NCBI GenBank assembly: GCA_030762175.1
Contig: CM060846.1
Span: 312,403,012-312,467,011 of the forward strand
Direction of reading: 5' to 3'
Length of the DNA: 64,000 bases
Source of the DNA: Metallyticus violacea
Lineage: Eukaryota > Arthropoda > Insecta > Mantodea > Metallyticidae
A model generated the notes under the pieces. The model was not told the origin of the DNA. It saw only the letters and a list, made by a program, of their open reading frames with translations, and ran no database searches. Shown in pieces: positions 1 to 13,673 of the stretch (its first letter is position 1; each line of letters begins with the position of its first letter). The position numbers were made by a program, and so were the translations under genes.

Positions 1-540
1 CGTAACGGTAAAGTGGGTGAGTATCCTAAATGCACCATATCTTAAGGTCAATATCATAATAAAATGCGATTGCCAATGTTTTTCTTAGTGTTCTTATCCA
101 TTGCTTTTCCTTAGAAGCTGTAGATATTGCCAAATTAGCATATTCTATTTACCAGTTATATACAGTGCGTCAAATAAGCACTGATCTCTCGCAGGTCTTT
201 TCAATACGGCAAACGGCAGTTAATGGGCACAGGCAGCATTAGTTTTCCAAAATTCAATAAAAATAAATGTTTCCTCAAAAATGTATAAACTAAAATCACA
301 TCAATATATAATTACATACCCATACATCCAATCCACGAGATAATTTTAGAAGAATGACAAAAAATATGAATCTCTCAGCATACGACAGAAACATGATTTC
401 CCCTCCAAATGAAATGCGTTTGGTTTCCGTATATACTATCAATATAATGAAATAAAATTACTTTATAGGAAATCAGATTCTTCTACAAATTAAGTATTTT
501 AAATCTTTGAAATTTCAATTACAACTTTGCATATTCATTC
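1..540. other. AT-rich stretch without recognised gene
   Basis: No open frame, transposon protein or RNA gene could be recognised here. The first 16 bases are followed by GTGAGT at 17-22, which fits a splice donor, but too little upstream sequence is present to call an exon. Confidence 0.5.
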
Positions 541-589
541 ATGCTCATTCATATTAGTATATGGAGATAGCGCTGTCTCATCTGGGTCC

Positions 590-800
590 AAGGTTTTCGG
601 GTTCAAACCCGGCCGGGATAAATACATTTTTTCAGAGCGTAAAATCTCGAGCTGAAGTGTAAGCCTTGGTTCCCGTGTCGCAGTCACCTTACGTTAAAGA
701 ACTCCATACCTTAAAAAAGAGGTCCCAGGGCAGGATTATCGGCCGTTTCACACCCAACGAATATCTTATTTTTCTGTCAGATGACGTTGGAGACGGCGAG
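590..800 (+). mobile_element. SINE-A copy, diverged, + orientation
   Basis: A degraded copy of the tRNA-derived repeat called SINE-A here. The B-box-like GGTTCAAACCC lies at 600-610. It is followed by family landmarks in the right order: GCGTAAAATC, a GTTCCCGTGTCG block, CGTTAAAGAAC, AAGAGGTCCC and ATCGGCCGTTTCACACCC, ending near 755-800. The same landmarks appear in better preserved copies at 1.5, 41, 42, 43 and 44 kb. The A box is not clearly preserved. An 86-codon open frame over 666-926 is a by-product of the repeat and shows no protein family signature. Confidence 0.7.
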
Positions 801-1212
801 ATTACCATCTGTCCCCCTGCTCTCTATCGGGAAATAACGGTACTGGAAATTCCCCTCGGTAATTCAAAAACCTTCACACAGGGGGCGCCCAATCCCAAGA
901 CGAAACGATGGATTCTAACTAGCTAATATAACTCCGACACACACATAAACACACACACACACACATATATAATTAAAATATTACAAAAATTCAATAATTA
1001 ACGCTTATGTGATCAGTGCTGCACAAATATTAAAGTACAGAATTAAATTATCAACGATAAAAACAGGAATATAAAAAGGTGTATAGAAATAAACTACATC
1101 TTTAGATTTAGAAATCTTATTTTAGTGCATGATCTTCATGTATAGTAGCCCGTATGCAAATTTCTGCAACAAAGGCGCAATTCGTTTGAGCCATATGACA
1201 GAAAAATCGTTT

Positions 1213-1213
<1 letters not shown>
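801..1213. other. AT-rich spacer with a CA tract
   Basis: The stretch holds an imperfect (AC)n microsatellite at about 937-969 and otherwise AT-rich sequence. No gene is seen. Confidence 0.5.

Positions 1214-1216
<3 letters not shown>

Positions 1217-1263
<47 letters not shown>
1217..1263. repeat. (TA)n microsatellite
   Basis: An uninterrupted run of about 23 TA dinucleotides, self-complementary and able to form a cruciform or hairpin. It is likely to be length-variable. Confidence 0.95.
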
Positions 1264-1266
<3 letters not shown>

Positions 1267-1478
1267 GGTATGGTTAATTAGAACTTTTACCGGAATATAC
1301 TTGTTTTTCTGGTAATGAAGACACATTCAGATGTCGTTTTATGCAGTGAAAATGTTGAATTGGAAGAAACGAAGGGCATTTCAGTACTTCAGCCTTGCTC
1401 AGAGGCTGGACGTTTGTGCCTCCGGGCGGTGAAGCAAAGACATTAACGGTGTCCTTATCGTTCTTCCATAAAGAACCC

Positions 1479-1668
1479 AGCCTGGCTTCCTTCGGAATGG
1501 AAATACGGCCATTGAACACGTGTCGTAAATTTACGGCACGTAAAGAACCTCAAGCTTGAAACAAGAGGCCTCAGAGGAAAATTTATCGGCCCTATCACGT
1601 CGTGAATTGAATGGAACGCTGATGACCTGAGATGTTAAAGAGTGTTCGTAAATGAACCAAATAAATAT
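1479..1668 (+). mobile_element. SINE-A copy, 5'-truncated, + orientation
   Basis: This matches the tRNA-unrelated body of SINE-A from TGGCTTCCTTCGGAA (about 1483) through CGTGTCGTAAATTTACGGC, AAAGAACCTCAAGC, AAGAGGCCTCAGAGG and TATCGGCC to GCTGATGACCTGAGA and GTTAAAGAG. It ends in an AAATAAAT-like tail near 1665. The tRNA-like head with A and B boxes is missing, so the copy is 5'-truncated. An antisense 81-codon open frame (1274-1519, minus) overlaps it and is not considered a gene. Confidence 0.8.
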
Positions 1669-2500
1669 GTTATGGACATGTCATGTATGCAAACGAAATA
1701 GAGATTTCACATTTAGCATTTTCTATACACTGTACATGTACAATACATTTACTTTGAGAGGATATTCTGTTTGAAAATAGAAAGTAGAGGTTTGTGGTAG
1801 CACTTGAACCCATCTCGTCAATACAACAGAAAACATGGTGAACCATAATATACTTCCCAATTAATGATCCTTTCCATATTGACTGGTAACTGGAGTAAAC
1901 CTGCTTGCTTTATACTAATTTCTGTATAGCCTATGGGAGAAAATGATGCGCGAGTGATTAACACTTGTATGGCTCACTCAGTAAATTCAAGTTTTCAGAA
2001 AGGTACTCTTTCATGCAGGTTAGGGTCTCATTAAGATTTGTTACTTCCAGACATAGGTAAAATACAATAAAATTATTGCATTTTTAATTACGTGTGTATA
2101 ATTTGTGATCCCCCAATGTGCTTTAATACAGTGTGCTCTACAATTACGATATTAAAAGCAGTTAATTACCTTAGCTCAGGTTTATCCTGAGGAAAACGTG
2201 TCGAAAATATTGGGAGCCAACGGTCTACTGAATCAGTTTTCTTCCTTTGAAAGCATAACAATAATGAATACCCTTAAAAAATAAAACAAATAGATTCAAA
2301 ATAAAGACTGGGGTGACAGTTCACCAGAATTTTGGTTCATTGAATTTGAGAGCAAGAGTATTTCGTTTGGAAGCTAACAAATAAATATTTATATATGCAG
2401 AAACCACTGCAACAGCGACACACATTCCTTGAACTTATTCGAGGGAGTAGCGCATTAATTCTTATTCATTCATTAATCCTCCTTTCAAACGCAGCAGCTT

Positions 2501-2504
<4 letters not shown>

Positions 2505-2543
<39 letters not shown>
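2505..2543. repeat. (TC)n microsatellite
   Basis: A pure TC tract of about 19 units, directly visible. The Ser/Leu-rich open frame that crosses it (2395-2610) is a consequence of the repeat and is not a gene. Confidence 0.95.
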
Positions 2544-2546
<3 letters not shown>

Positions 2547-2864
2547 ACACTCCTTTGCTCCTCTCTTGGGGCTAAATAGATTTAGTGACATGAAATTACT
2601 AACGAGATAGTCCTTTAATCCTCTTCCTTGTCCGGGGCGGTTTTCTGGGTATCTTGATGCAATCCCACTCTCTTACCTCCCATTTTCTGATCCAAATTAC
2701 AACTCGAGAAGAAAAGGGGGGGGGGGTTGAAGAGGAGAAAGAATCCCCATAAGAACTTAGAATTGGCGGAGCGAATGGGAAAAGCGAGACTTAATCTATC
2801 TTCCTGCTAAAGCAGAACATTTTTTTCCCTATCTTCGTTTCTCTTTTCTGTTGTTTTCTTCCAG

Positions 2865-3007
2865 CAAGCCCGGCACAACGTCAATGATAGTAATTATCGA
2901 GTAAATTCTTTTCATGCCGACCTAACGCATATCTTCTCCCAGCTTGCTTTTAACAGATTTTCCAGCGCAAGTTCCAATCTCTCAACAATTCTTAGGCATG
3001 ATTTTCG
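2865..3007 (+). other. Weak candidate exon behind a strong acceptor-like tract
   Basis: A long pyrimidine-rich tract ends in TTCTTCCAG at 2864. It is followed by 47 open codons, beginning QARHNVNDSNYR and ending near STILRHDF, and a GT dinucleotide at 3008-3009 (CG|GTAAAC). The product resembles no family I recognise. An open frame of this length is expected fairly often by chance, so the acceptor tract is the main evidence. Confidence 0.15.
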
Positions 3008-5939
3008 GTAAACAAATTAAATAACAGTTTAATTTACTATAGCTCAGTCTTTAACTGCAAATTGCGAATCTAAATATTCCCAGAACTAATGAACCGCTCT
3101 TGCGTTTGTACATTGCATATAAAGTAAAAGAGCTTAGACTTATTTAATCGCCTACTGAATGAGGGAAATTTTGGAAATGGCTATTTGTGATTAGACATTG
3201 GAAATCTTAAGGGGATTCGGTAGGACTTATCTTACCAAAGTAAAATAAGCTGAGTTTACTGTGGCAGAACCATTACAACTACAACATGAATTTTGAACTG
3301 GTTATTTTGACATGCTTTTGTGTGTACTGAAACAAAATTATTAGGATGTAAGCATTGAAACAAAAGGTAGAACTTTTTTGTTTAAGCCTCATTTTTTCTT
3401 TAAATGTTTATACAAAAACTTGATTCGTAGGATATGAGATGTTCTTAATTTTGCTTCAGTTTTATTATTATGTATAGAAGCACCACTGAGCATTTTAAGG
3501 AGTTTATTGCAGTAACTTATTTATCTAGAGGTGCAAACATGTAGGAAAATGTAGCTTTGAGAAAATCGCTATTAAAGAAAAATTATTAAAAACTCACTGA
3601 AAGCTCTTACCCGAAACATAATTCATGCCTGCGTCATAATTAGGATTTCAGAATAGCCAACAGCAATAACAAAACATCCTTTAGAGACTGGTAAAAATCA
3701 GAACGCTGTAGCTCAAATGGTTTAAAATCTATGCAATTTTGAAACGGATAATATCAAAATCAGCAGCATTTTAATCTAGCAGATGCATTTTCAAATATTA
3801 AAAATGTACTTCTAAGCACAATAAAAATTGGAAATTTGTTGAAATTTATTTTTTGAAGAAAATATCAAAAAATGGAAATTTCTTTCCAACTAGACTCAAA
3901 CTACTAGGCCAATACTGACAAAGCACAAACACAAACCATGTGCGCCGCCCGGTAGGTAATCAAGACTAATAAGTAGTAGACGTAAGGAGAGAGGGTAGTT
4001 TTTAGCTTGTTGCCTGCAGTCTAATACCAATATCACTTTATTCCGTTCCATCCTGGTTTTAGTCCTTAGAAATTCCTATGATAAAAGTATTGCAAGCAAC
4101 AACTCACAAAACAAAATGCCATTAACACGTGTATCGTGTACTTTTAGGCCGACCTTAATATTCCCAAATAAATTAATAATTATAAATTAAATTTATTCCA
4201 ATCATATTTTTTTCAAAGAAATAGTTTGAGTGATTCTTACTAGGAGGAGCATGGGAATCGTTATCTGAAACTCTGTATAATGTCACCAATATCGCAGCAG
4301 TGATAATTAGTTGTTTTTATATGTATTTATGCCAAGCGTATACACTTGAGCATGCGCAATGTTGGGATCAGCTGTTATTGTTTTTTTTTCCAGCGTGGTT
4401 ACTCATGCAAATAAATCTTGGAAATCGGTTTAATAAGTATAAAGTGATATCAAAAAAAAAAAAAAATGCACTTTGATCTGATTTTGAAACTGCCATGAAG
4501 AATGTAAATAGATTAAATACAGTAATAATCATTAGAGTCCAATGGAATTAAAGTTCATAGTAAGACTGGAATGTAAAAAATATGGTATAGCTGCCATTAT
4601 GTATTAGACAGGTCATATACACGGTGTCCCGTAAATGTGTTTAAGTTATATCCTCGGGTATTTTCAAGTTACGTATGCCATATTGGTTGCATTTTGCAGG
4701 GATTTTAGGGATGAACAAAATTTGACGTTATGTAGCTTTCTCTTCTTTGTCTTCTCTTAATATATTAATTGCCGGATAAACTATAAAACTAATATTGAAT
4801 GGCATATTTATTTTCAGATTTACACGTGTTCCTAAATAAAGAATACTTTATTTTATCTGCTAGTGATTCTGAAGTACTGAATTTAGTGTCAGTTCACGTG
4901 AATAGAGGATTTATGCAATGACAGTGGGTGAAACAAATGGAACAACTTTAAAAATATTTACAAAGTAACTGTTGCACGTTCTCTGTAGTCAGGTATTGGC
5001 GGTGGTTAAATCAACTGCTGCTTTTGTGCAACCATTACGTCGTAATTTGTGTTGCCTAATCCGGAAAATTATATTCCAATTTTGGTACACTGCGCAGTGT
5101 CCCAAAAAGGATTGAACAAAACTACGGCCAGGTCTGGTTTATTTGTATAAAATACTGGAGCTTACAATGCCGCTCGTATGTGAGTTTGCTGTGAAATGTC
5201 GAATGTACGGGTGCGGATTACGCGACCTTTTCTATGGTGACCTCATATACCTCCGTTAATTTTCTCATGACAGAATTAAAACTTAGCATTTAATACTGCT
5301 TTCAGGCTAATGAAGGTCAGGTTTTTAAATTCCATTTTCATACTGTGTTATACTATTTAGGAACTTAGGCTATGGTTAACGCCGCCATGTTTATTATTAT
5401 GTGTCCCGTAATTGTACAACATTTAGCATCTGTTAAAAAAAACAGAACTTTTGATTTAATATTTGGCAATTTCTTTTCATGTCGATTCTAGTCAGATTAG
5501 GACGCTTTCTCTTCCTTTGGAGCTTATCTACAGCCAGTTTGGATTAGTCAATCTTGGAAATAAAAGTAAAAATAAACATGTCAGTTGAGTACATGTTTTA
5601 AACTCATCTATGATAAGGTTATTCATATTTGACAGAGATGGTTCAGGTGCAATGCCATAATGACCGCTGCAGTTGAGTGTCCTAAGACAGAGTTGTTTTT
5701 TCTTACTGGTGAGGAACTAGAGCATTGGGGTCACCTTGCCATTTCTCCCTAGCTCCGCTCTAGGAGTAAAAGTAATATATGTGTAACAATAACTAGATAA
5801 GCAGAAAAGGATGAATCACTTAGAAAGTTACAGATTTAGTACCGCAATATTTCCAACAGCTTAAGCCTAACACGAGCTGTTCTTTTAGTTGCATTGTTCA
5901 TTGTTTTATTTTATTTTTCACACACACACACACGTAACA

Positions 5940-6310
5940 TTCATTGCATTGGTAAGGCGGAGAACAATTCGGTATTCATGGCTGGCTGTTTGCGTGTGCG
6001 CCCCCAATAAAGGCATCTCCGGGAGAAAGGGATGAGGTTAGGGTGATATCATGCGGCCAGGATCCAGAGGTGTTTAACTTCGTTACCAATAGAACACCCC
6101 CCTACAAAGGAGTTCAAATGTCGCTTGCATACCAGATGCCCGGGTCAGAACCTTTGCAAATCGCGAGCCACCCTCACGCTGCACACATCATCAGCCAACC
6201 AGCCTGGCACTTTCGACCCTGTAACAGAACCAATGATATGAAATTATATGAAATTGGAGAGCGGAAATTTCGTGAAAGGAAAGAATCCATTACGGCATTT
6301 GTCTAAGCAA
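5940..6310. other. GC-richer block sharing a motif with the 23.9 kb SINE-C region
   Basis: This block is clearly richer in GC than its surroundings. CCTGGCACTTTCGAC (about 6202-6216) is identical to a stretch near 23925-23940. Both copies have a similar CAC-GCACA context upstream, and GGCCAGGATCCA here resembles GGCCAGAATCCA near 23778. It is probably a diverged copy of the same repeat. The 87-codon open frame at 6043-6306 has no recognisable domain. Confidence 0.35.
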
Positions 6311-9300
6311 CCAGGGGAAAGCATACACACATGCACAAAAATGGAATTTCAACCTGATATCTTTCGAATGTGAGCCCCATGCATTATCCTGTGAATCACC
6401 GCGCACGGTACACGGCTAAATTACAGGATATTCAATACGCATGCAATGCACAAGTAAAAATCCACTTTGATCATTTGACTCCGTTTGTTTGCCATTCAAT
6501 AGGTTTTTATAAATTTACCCCAAAATGTAGCCGGTGCTAATTATTGCACAGAAAACATGTTTGTATAGAAATGGTCAGGTCAAAACAAAATCCGAGTTTG
6601 GGACTAGTTGTTTCAAAACATTCATTAGCATGACAATGCAACCACGTGCTTCATCACGATCAGGTGGTGGGTCCGGAACAGCTTCATAGATGTGCATGTT
6701 TTTACTTGATATAGTTTAGAGACTGCAGTGCATACTCTTTTCCAAATCATGATGAGTTAAATGCAAATAAATAAAAATATCCAACGACATTCATTTGTAA
6801 ACTTTGCAGAAGTTTGTGTTAATCAACTTATTTTCAATTGAACAGCATTGTTTATTAATTATTAAACTATGCGAATTCCTCGAACTTGGTTCCATACAAA
6901 AGATTCTATGCCAATAAGTGGCGTCTGCTGCACGAAACTTTGAAATAGCTCCTGAACGTAGCACACAGCAAAAACTTTTTGACGTTACAGCAGGTTTTTC
7001 ACTCACAAGAAGTGTCATAAATCCAAAGATGTCAAAAGGGTTGTCCGCATTGCATGGCAAAAGCTTACCAGAGTAATGATTCATATTTGAGGAGCAAATT
7101 GGATTTGCGCTCCACCAGGGCTATTCCATTACCAAACGTGGCCTTTCGGTATACTTCCCTTTGTTTCCTTCAACACGCCAGTAAAAAGTTATTCCTCTGC
7201 CTTTAATGAGCAATAAGTAAGATTGGAACTATTGCGACCATGCAAGGAAAAAAAGAAAAGAAAAAACGAAAATGAAATTTGAGCACAAAGAAATCGCCGA
7301 ACATTTTAAAATGGAAGCATATAAAGTGGCAAGTGGTGCAGATATTTCGTGCAAGCAACGGGTAAAAACAGTGAGCTAGAATGAAGAGTTTAAGTGCATA
7401 TTGCATTTGGTTGGTTGACGTTTAATTAACTTAGGGTAGGGAGCCTTCTTTTAGTGTTGTAAGGACTTTTTTTTGAGAAAGATATGCCATTAGTTTCTTT
7501 TATGTATGACGTGAGCAACAGGCAGAATATTGTGAAGAAATACATCTGCAGTCCCAAATAAACAAGCGTTTGGCTCTAAACCTGAAAACGTGGACAATAA
7601 TAGCTAATTAAATGTTGAGATGATTGCAACAGCTTCGTGTTTGCTTAGTCTAAAAGTCACATTTTTTTTTTCTTTGAACCTGAACTATTGCAATGAGGAC
7701 AAAGGTGTGTCTATCACTGCAAATATTTCAGTTTTTTTTTTTTTTGTAAGTATTGTCTTTTCCCCTTTTCTTATATCCTGTGTGCAAATTTACGGGAGAT
7801 CTTACGTTATTTGAGTTATAGTTATGTTTTTCAAACCTAATGGAAATACAACTATGTATTTCTTTCTGCTTGTGTTTTCTTTTGTTTCAAAGAATTTAAC
7901 AATAGTTTTGTAATTTTATTATTGACATAAGGTACTGAAAATTACTAATTTTTAAACATATAATATTCTTTAAAGAAAATAATAAATTAAATTTATGTTT
8001 GACTTCAAGTAAACGTATGTGGTAACAATTTTGTAAAAGTTTCAGAAAATTTTGAAGGCAGAAAATTACTCTAGATCATTGAAATGTGCCCCATTGACCA
8101 GGAAGTTTGTTCATCCTCTTAAATATATTATGACGATACTTCTGCCCAACCAAATCTGCTGTTCGGAAGTAACTTTATAAGTTGTTTCTAACATTCATGA
8201 CGCGCTTAAGAAATAAGTTTAAAAGTTTAATAAAATTTTGTTACAATAAAAACATGGATGACTGCTAAGATGAAGATAATAAGATGTCAAAAACGTCATG
8301 ACCTCCGTCGATTATCCATGTCTCGCTACATAATACTTCAAAAAAGGAAGTATCATTTAAAGCGAACTCAGATATGATCTTATTCGTCACATGCGCTGTT
8401 TTATCTCGCCTATTAACTTTCCCCCAATTTCATGCTGTTCTACATTTTATCCATTGCTGCACCTGTCACACGTGCATTAGTTCAGATTGCTTCAGCTTTC
8501 CCGTTGACATTTTCTCTACAGAGAAATATTGAACGTGCATGGTTCAGTTTCTGAGCTTGTCAATTTTAAAGTCATTCGGTTAGTAATATACAAGCGTGAT
8601 TGGTTTTGTGTTTACGTGTGCTGGTTTTTCGCGCCATTAATTCCGCTCCATTTCGCTTCCCCCCCCCCCCCCCTTTGAAAAATAAACTTGTCTTAAAGCG
8701 AGTTAGTCGGTGGCTGGACTTGTATGCCGTATGGACGACCGCAGTAGTCACGCCAAACGCCGTACTGGTAGAACATTACTCTGCCACTGGAGTACTAACC
8801 TGCTTGAATGTTTCCATTACTTATAAATAATGATGAAATTGTTTGCAACGGCTCTAAGCATATTTCAGTAAAGGTGACTGTAAATTATCGCGCCCTGGTG
8901 TCGGTTCATATACGCTTAACGTTTATACATTGTTGGTGCCCCGCGGTGATGCTTTCTCTTAAAATTTTAACGCACATGCTATATTGCCTGGCGCTCTAAC
9001 CCACTTAGCATGCAGACGGTGAAAAAGTAATGCAAATACGTATATATGTGCAGATCGCTAACAGTCGGACCAGAACGACCTCATAACAGAAAAGGCAAGC
9101 TATTAACGTTTAATGATCACAGTTTTGAAACATTCTGGCCTATTGAATTTTCACGAACATTAAGCAAGAACTTCAAATATATAACAAATTTGGGCATCGT
9201 AGGCAAAATCTGCATACGTTTCCTGAAACTTTTTTGGTGTTTTTCCGCATTTCTCTTGTAAACCGTGGCGGTTTAAATTATTTATTTTGTTACTTTCCTT

Positions 9301-12243
9301 TAACATGGAAAGATGAAAACTGACTTCCTGTCCATTTGCACCATTATTGTACCAATCCATTAACGAATTTATTTTCCACCTGTATCCGTTAAACTGAATT
9401 ATGGATATTGCATACTTAATTAGAAATATCAGTTTCTGTGACTCTGAAAATTAATGGTAAATAGCTTAGGGAAATATCTGTTACTGTATGACATACTAAT
9501 GTATCGTGTTCTTGAAACATTCAATTTATTTCTTACTCAAAGTAACTAAAACATTTCAATTAGGAATTTGCCTTCCCTCATTATGCTACGCAATCGGAGT
9601 TTGTAATCACGCAATTCCCGGTAAGACTGGGGTTGAAGTTCCGCTATCGCAGTAAATTGAGTTCGCTCAATCGTATTTATCACGCCAACTGTTTCAATTG
9701 CATTTCTGCAGGAAGTGCGTGTTAGATTTTTTATTGTGTATTTGTGTGTTGTGGAGTATGGCGAAAGTTATACGCTAGAACAAAGATAACTTATTTATTA
9801 TTATTTTGCGCAAAAGAAATCGTACAAGCACTGAAGGAGGGAATTTTATACTAAATATCCAGGAGTAAAATCTCCATTTGGGAAAGGAAAGTTTCAGATT
9901 GGTGAGCAAAGCTCAAACCCAATACAAGGAACCAACACCAAAAACTGGATTTTAACAGAGGAAGCTTGATGTGGTAGGTTATCGATTAGAAACTTCTTGT
10001 TGAAAGTGCAATACGATTAGTCCAGCAAATTGGTATATTTGTTGGTAGTGCATATAAAGCCACTCAGCTGCTGCATTTCCATGCTTATAAAGCTACTGCT
10101 ATACATGAAATAAAACCCTTGGAGGCACTGCAACAAAAAACCCAGGAGGCAGTTTACAAAATTCGGGAGGTTGTTTTGCGGCGAATGTGTCTAAATGTTC
10201 TCAAATGGTTTCAGGCATGCCTTACAGTGAAGGGCAGACACTTCGAGCACTGTATTAATTACTAGTAATAATTATTGAAAGAAACAAAAAAATATACGTG
10301 TTATGAGTTCCGATTGCATAAAGAAACGAGGATCTGTAAATTGGCCTAAAGAAAGCAGTTTCTGGCAATTCAGAATGAAGTATTCAAAAAGTTCTGGAAA
10401 TTCCGCTACAACTCATTCTGTTACCGTAGAGCTCTATCTGCAGGATTGTGAAAACATAAGCGTTTTGAATATTTCAAAGTTCTTCACAGACACTATTGCC
10501 GGGTCGTCAAGAGGAATGTGCACAAAACAATGACAACATGTCTTCATTCCAGGTATGAAGAATGACCTTGGCATAAGCAGACCATTTAATATTTTTATTT
10601 CAGTTTCATCTGTGGGTCTGTAGTATAACGTTTGATGACTTTGTACTATCTCCTGTCCGGTTTGTCAAATTTGCTGTTTTATCGGTTATTTCATTATTGG
10701 ACAATAGCTTCCATTTTTCCAGGCGTTTTAGAACATCTCTTAAAAGTTTTGGCTGGCCATAATAATCATGGTAAACCTTAAATAAATATTTGTGCAGCTG
10801 TTCGTCGTAACTTGTTTCATCTGCACTGTTCCGAAAATAAATGACTAAACCTATGCTTTAGATTGTTTGTAACAGTAGTTGTGCTTGAAGCCAAACTACC
10901 AATTTTATTCCCTGAAACAGTTTCGGCAATGTTCTTCTCTTCTGATAACACATTGTTAATTACTTATCTGCGTTGTTCAACTGTCGCACTTTAGTTTCAT
11001 CACCGGTGAAAATCATTGATATGTAAGATGTACCCATACGATAAAGCTAACAAGATGCAATCACAGGCTTACAGAGGTAAATATATGAACTGGTCCTTAA
11101 TATTTATATAAATTATCGCTCTCAGACCTACAGTTTTCTTGGAAGCACTAATTGTTCTTTACCAACTACTGAACACGTGCAGCATTAATGAATACCCCTT
11201 ACAGTGAACACACGGGTAGCTACTCAGTCATCAAATCAAATGAACAATGCTGCCACTAATATAAAATCAAATTACCTATCGGTCTCAGCACCGATGCTTT
11301 GGTTTGATAGATAGAGAAGTCCACATGACGTGAAGATTCACAAAAACAAACGAAAGAAACACATAGTTGTCATTTTCAAATCTACTTCATTGCAAGTGCC
11401 CCTTATCTCAAGTATTGTTATTAGCCCACAGAAAGAGGACTTAGATGTTCTAAAGAAACAAACACTTTAAACGTGAGACGTTATCTGGAAGTATCGGAAA
11501 AGCAGTATCTATGGCATGATATAGTCTCTTGCGTTCAAATAGTCTTTGCATTCGCTTTGGCATTATCTTTTCATCTCAAGAAGTAGATCTATTCTTAAAA
11601 TAACCAATTTAAAACATGCGTATGCTCCGTAATCATGCATATGATATTTTAAGACATGAAAGCGCCTGAAAGTTCTACAGATTGTCGACATTTTTCGAGT
11701 CAGCGGCATTTCCTGGAGGCCGGACACTGTGCGCTGTTGTTGGCAATTAGGAGCTTAAAATATGGCCCAGGTAGACCCTAATTCAAGATGAATCAAAATT
11801 GCCACTTCAAGTCTTCCCATAGAGATGATCGCAGCGTATCACAAATATGAACTACAAACATAATTATAGAATGTGATAAAAACAACGTATTTCTACGTAC
11901 ATTTTCAGTTAAAATCAGTTAAAGAGAATGGTCAGATAGTTAAACAAAATTCCAGCTGCAGGTTCCTCAGATTTGGTGGAAAGGAACCTGTATAGAGGAA
12001 ATGGGGAAATGTGTTTACTTTACTATCTCTATAAGAGCATCAGCTTTTGTTAAAAAGTATTTTTTTTAATTTAAAGTGTAAACATTCATTGTAGTTTTCT
12101 CTAGATGATTGTTGGAATTTTTTTATTGCCAGGTAGTATTTTCAGTTAGAATATAAATATGTTATAAAGGTTAAGCTAAAATATTTTTGATAACATTGTT
12201 TTCCTCTTGGTCTTCAGTAAGGGTGATTTTCAGAATGTGCTGT
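6311..12243. other. Long AT-rich region, no supported gene
   Basis: Read on both strands, this holds only short unrecognised open frames (for example 97 codons on the minus strand at 6791-7084 and 76 codons on plus at 10303-10533). Homopolymers include a C15 run at 8659-8673. No transposon, RNA gene or splice-flanked coding stretch could be supported. Confidence 0.5.
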
Positions 12244-12246
12244 TAC

Positions 12247-12278
<32 letters not shown>
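12244..12278. repeat. (ATT)n microsatellite
   Basis: About 11 consecutive ATT units. The poly-Tyr peptide in the overlapping frame is a repeat artefact. Confidence 0.95.
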
Positions 12279-12281
<3 letters not shown>

Positions 12282-13671
12282 GAATTTAAAATATGTGTGC
12301 CTGCGGATCTTGGAAGCAGATAAATATTTGGTTCAGCAAAATTCTGTAAAAATGAAACTTAATCGAAAGGCTATTCATTCTGTTACTTTTCATACATTTA
12401 GAAAACGCTAGTTTACATAGATGTAATGGAGCATATCAACAGATAAATGTCTATGTTCCGCAGTATTGAAATGTTATTATTTAAAAACTGAAATATTACA
12501 CAGTTTTATTTTTTAAAATCTAAATATTGTTCAATAATGTATTGATATTGTTATTACTACAATTTTTGACAAATATTGAAGGGTAAAATGGAGTAGGGTA
12601 GTTAATGTGCATGAATTAACGCTATAGTGTCGTGCTAAAATCTGCGGATACTCTCTGTATGTTAATGGTTACAAAAATTTTTAAGAAGAGGCCCTTACAT
12701 TACTGTCAGTTGAAACAAGCTCAGCACCGTGACCAGATATAACACTGAAATAAATTAGCTCTTGCAGCCTGTGACATAATAGCAGTCGGTTTGTATTAAA
12801 AGTTACTAGAAAATACACCCCTACTGTTTATCTGTAGGGTCTGAGGTCATAGGTCGACTTGGAGCGGTTCATTCCAACGACAATGATAAGTGTTATCTAC
12901 TTGTTATGAGATCCAAGTGTTGACAGAAACTTAAAATTTTCTGCTTCAGAGCCGCTGAAAGCTTTTACATGAAGTTTGAAATAACATTAAGAGTGGAGCT
13001 CTAAGTATCCACAACAAGGATTACCTTAGAGCCTGATAATTCGAGAAATAAAAGTCTCAAAACTAATTTATGATGTGTGTAATCTTAAAGCTTGCTTGCA
13101 AGCTCTCGCGACCAAATGAAGCTTAATCAGCCCCGCGGATCTATTTCAGACAAAAGAGAAAAATACGTTTTCTTTTCGGAACATTTATCTTTTGCAGAGC
13201 ATTGACCTTATGTTGATGATTCGCTCAAGGAGGAATACCTCATGGAATTCTTTGTGCCACTGCTTGCCGCGAAACAACTTTTATGCTTCCTTAACGATAA
13301 ATTGCCTGAGGCCAAAAAGCTGCTCTGGTTTATCTGTTGGACATTTGTTTAGAAATTGTTTCCACACTTAAGCTGTCTGTAGTATGGTAAAATGCCCAAG
13401 TATGCGAATCAAGGGTGTGGATACCGATAGAATGCAGTAGTTCTGTGATAGAGCTGCGGCTAGATAAATCGAAGTTCATAGTTGGCGTCTTGAATTCAGA
13501 ATGTTCTTACCTGAATCACCTTTTGATTTACAGTGCAAGCCAAAAGACTAAAGGATGCAGCATGAATGGGAAGAAATACTGCCCATTAGCACCTTAAGTA
13601 AAATACAAAATGTGTCATACTATCTACTACTTTTGCTACTAATGATTTACATTCACATTTATTTTATAACA
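12279..13671. other. AT-rich stretch, nothing recognised
   Basis: No gene, repeat family or RNA is visible. A 60-codon frame at 13415-13597 has no recognisable motif. Confidence 0.45.
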
Positions 13672-13673
13672 TA

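Larger units (their letters stand above)
1669..5939. other. Long AT-rich region, no supported gene
   Basis: It contains a (TC)n tract at 2505-2543, a G11 run at 2716-2726, an A15 run at 4452-4466, and one weak exon candidate at 2865-3007 (listed separately). Two GTGTCCCGTAA-type motifs near 4625 and 5401 run in the same direction and do not form terminal inverted repeats. No transposon protein was recognised. Confidence 0.5.

Noticed and set aside
2395..2610. 71-codon ORF rich in Ser and Leu
   Set aside because: It exists only because the (TC)n microsatellite has no stop codons in that frame.
4620..5110. GTGTCCC motifs near 4625, 5098 and 5401 as terminal repeats of a DNA transposon
   Set aside because: All run in the same direction, so they are not terminal inverted repeats, and no transposase fragment lies between them.
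12187..12411. 74-codon ORF with poly-Tyr
   Set aside because: It is the translation of the (ATT)n microsatellite and has no flanking coding signal.
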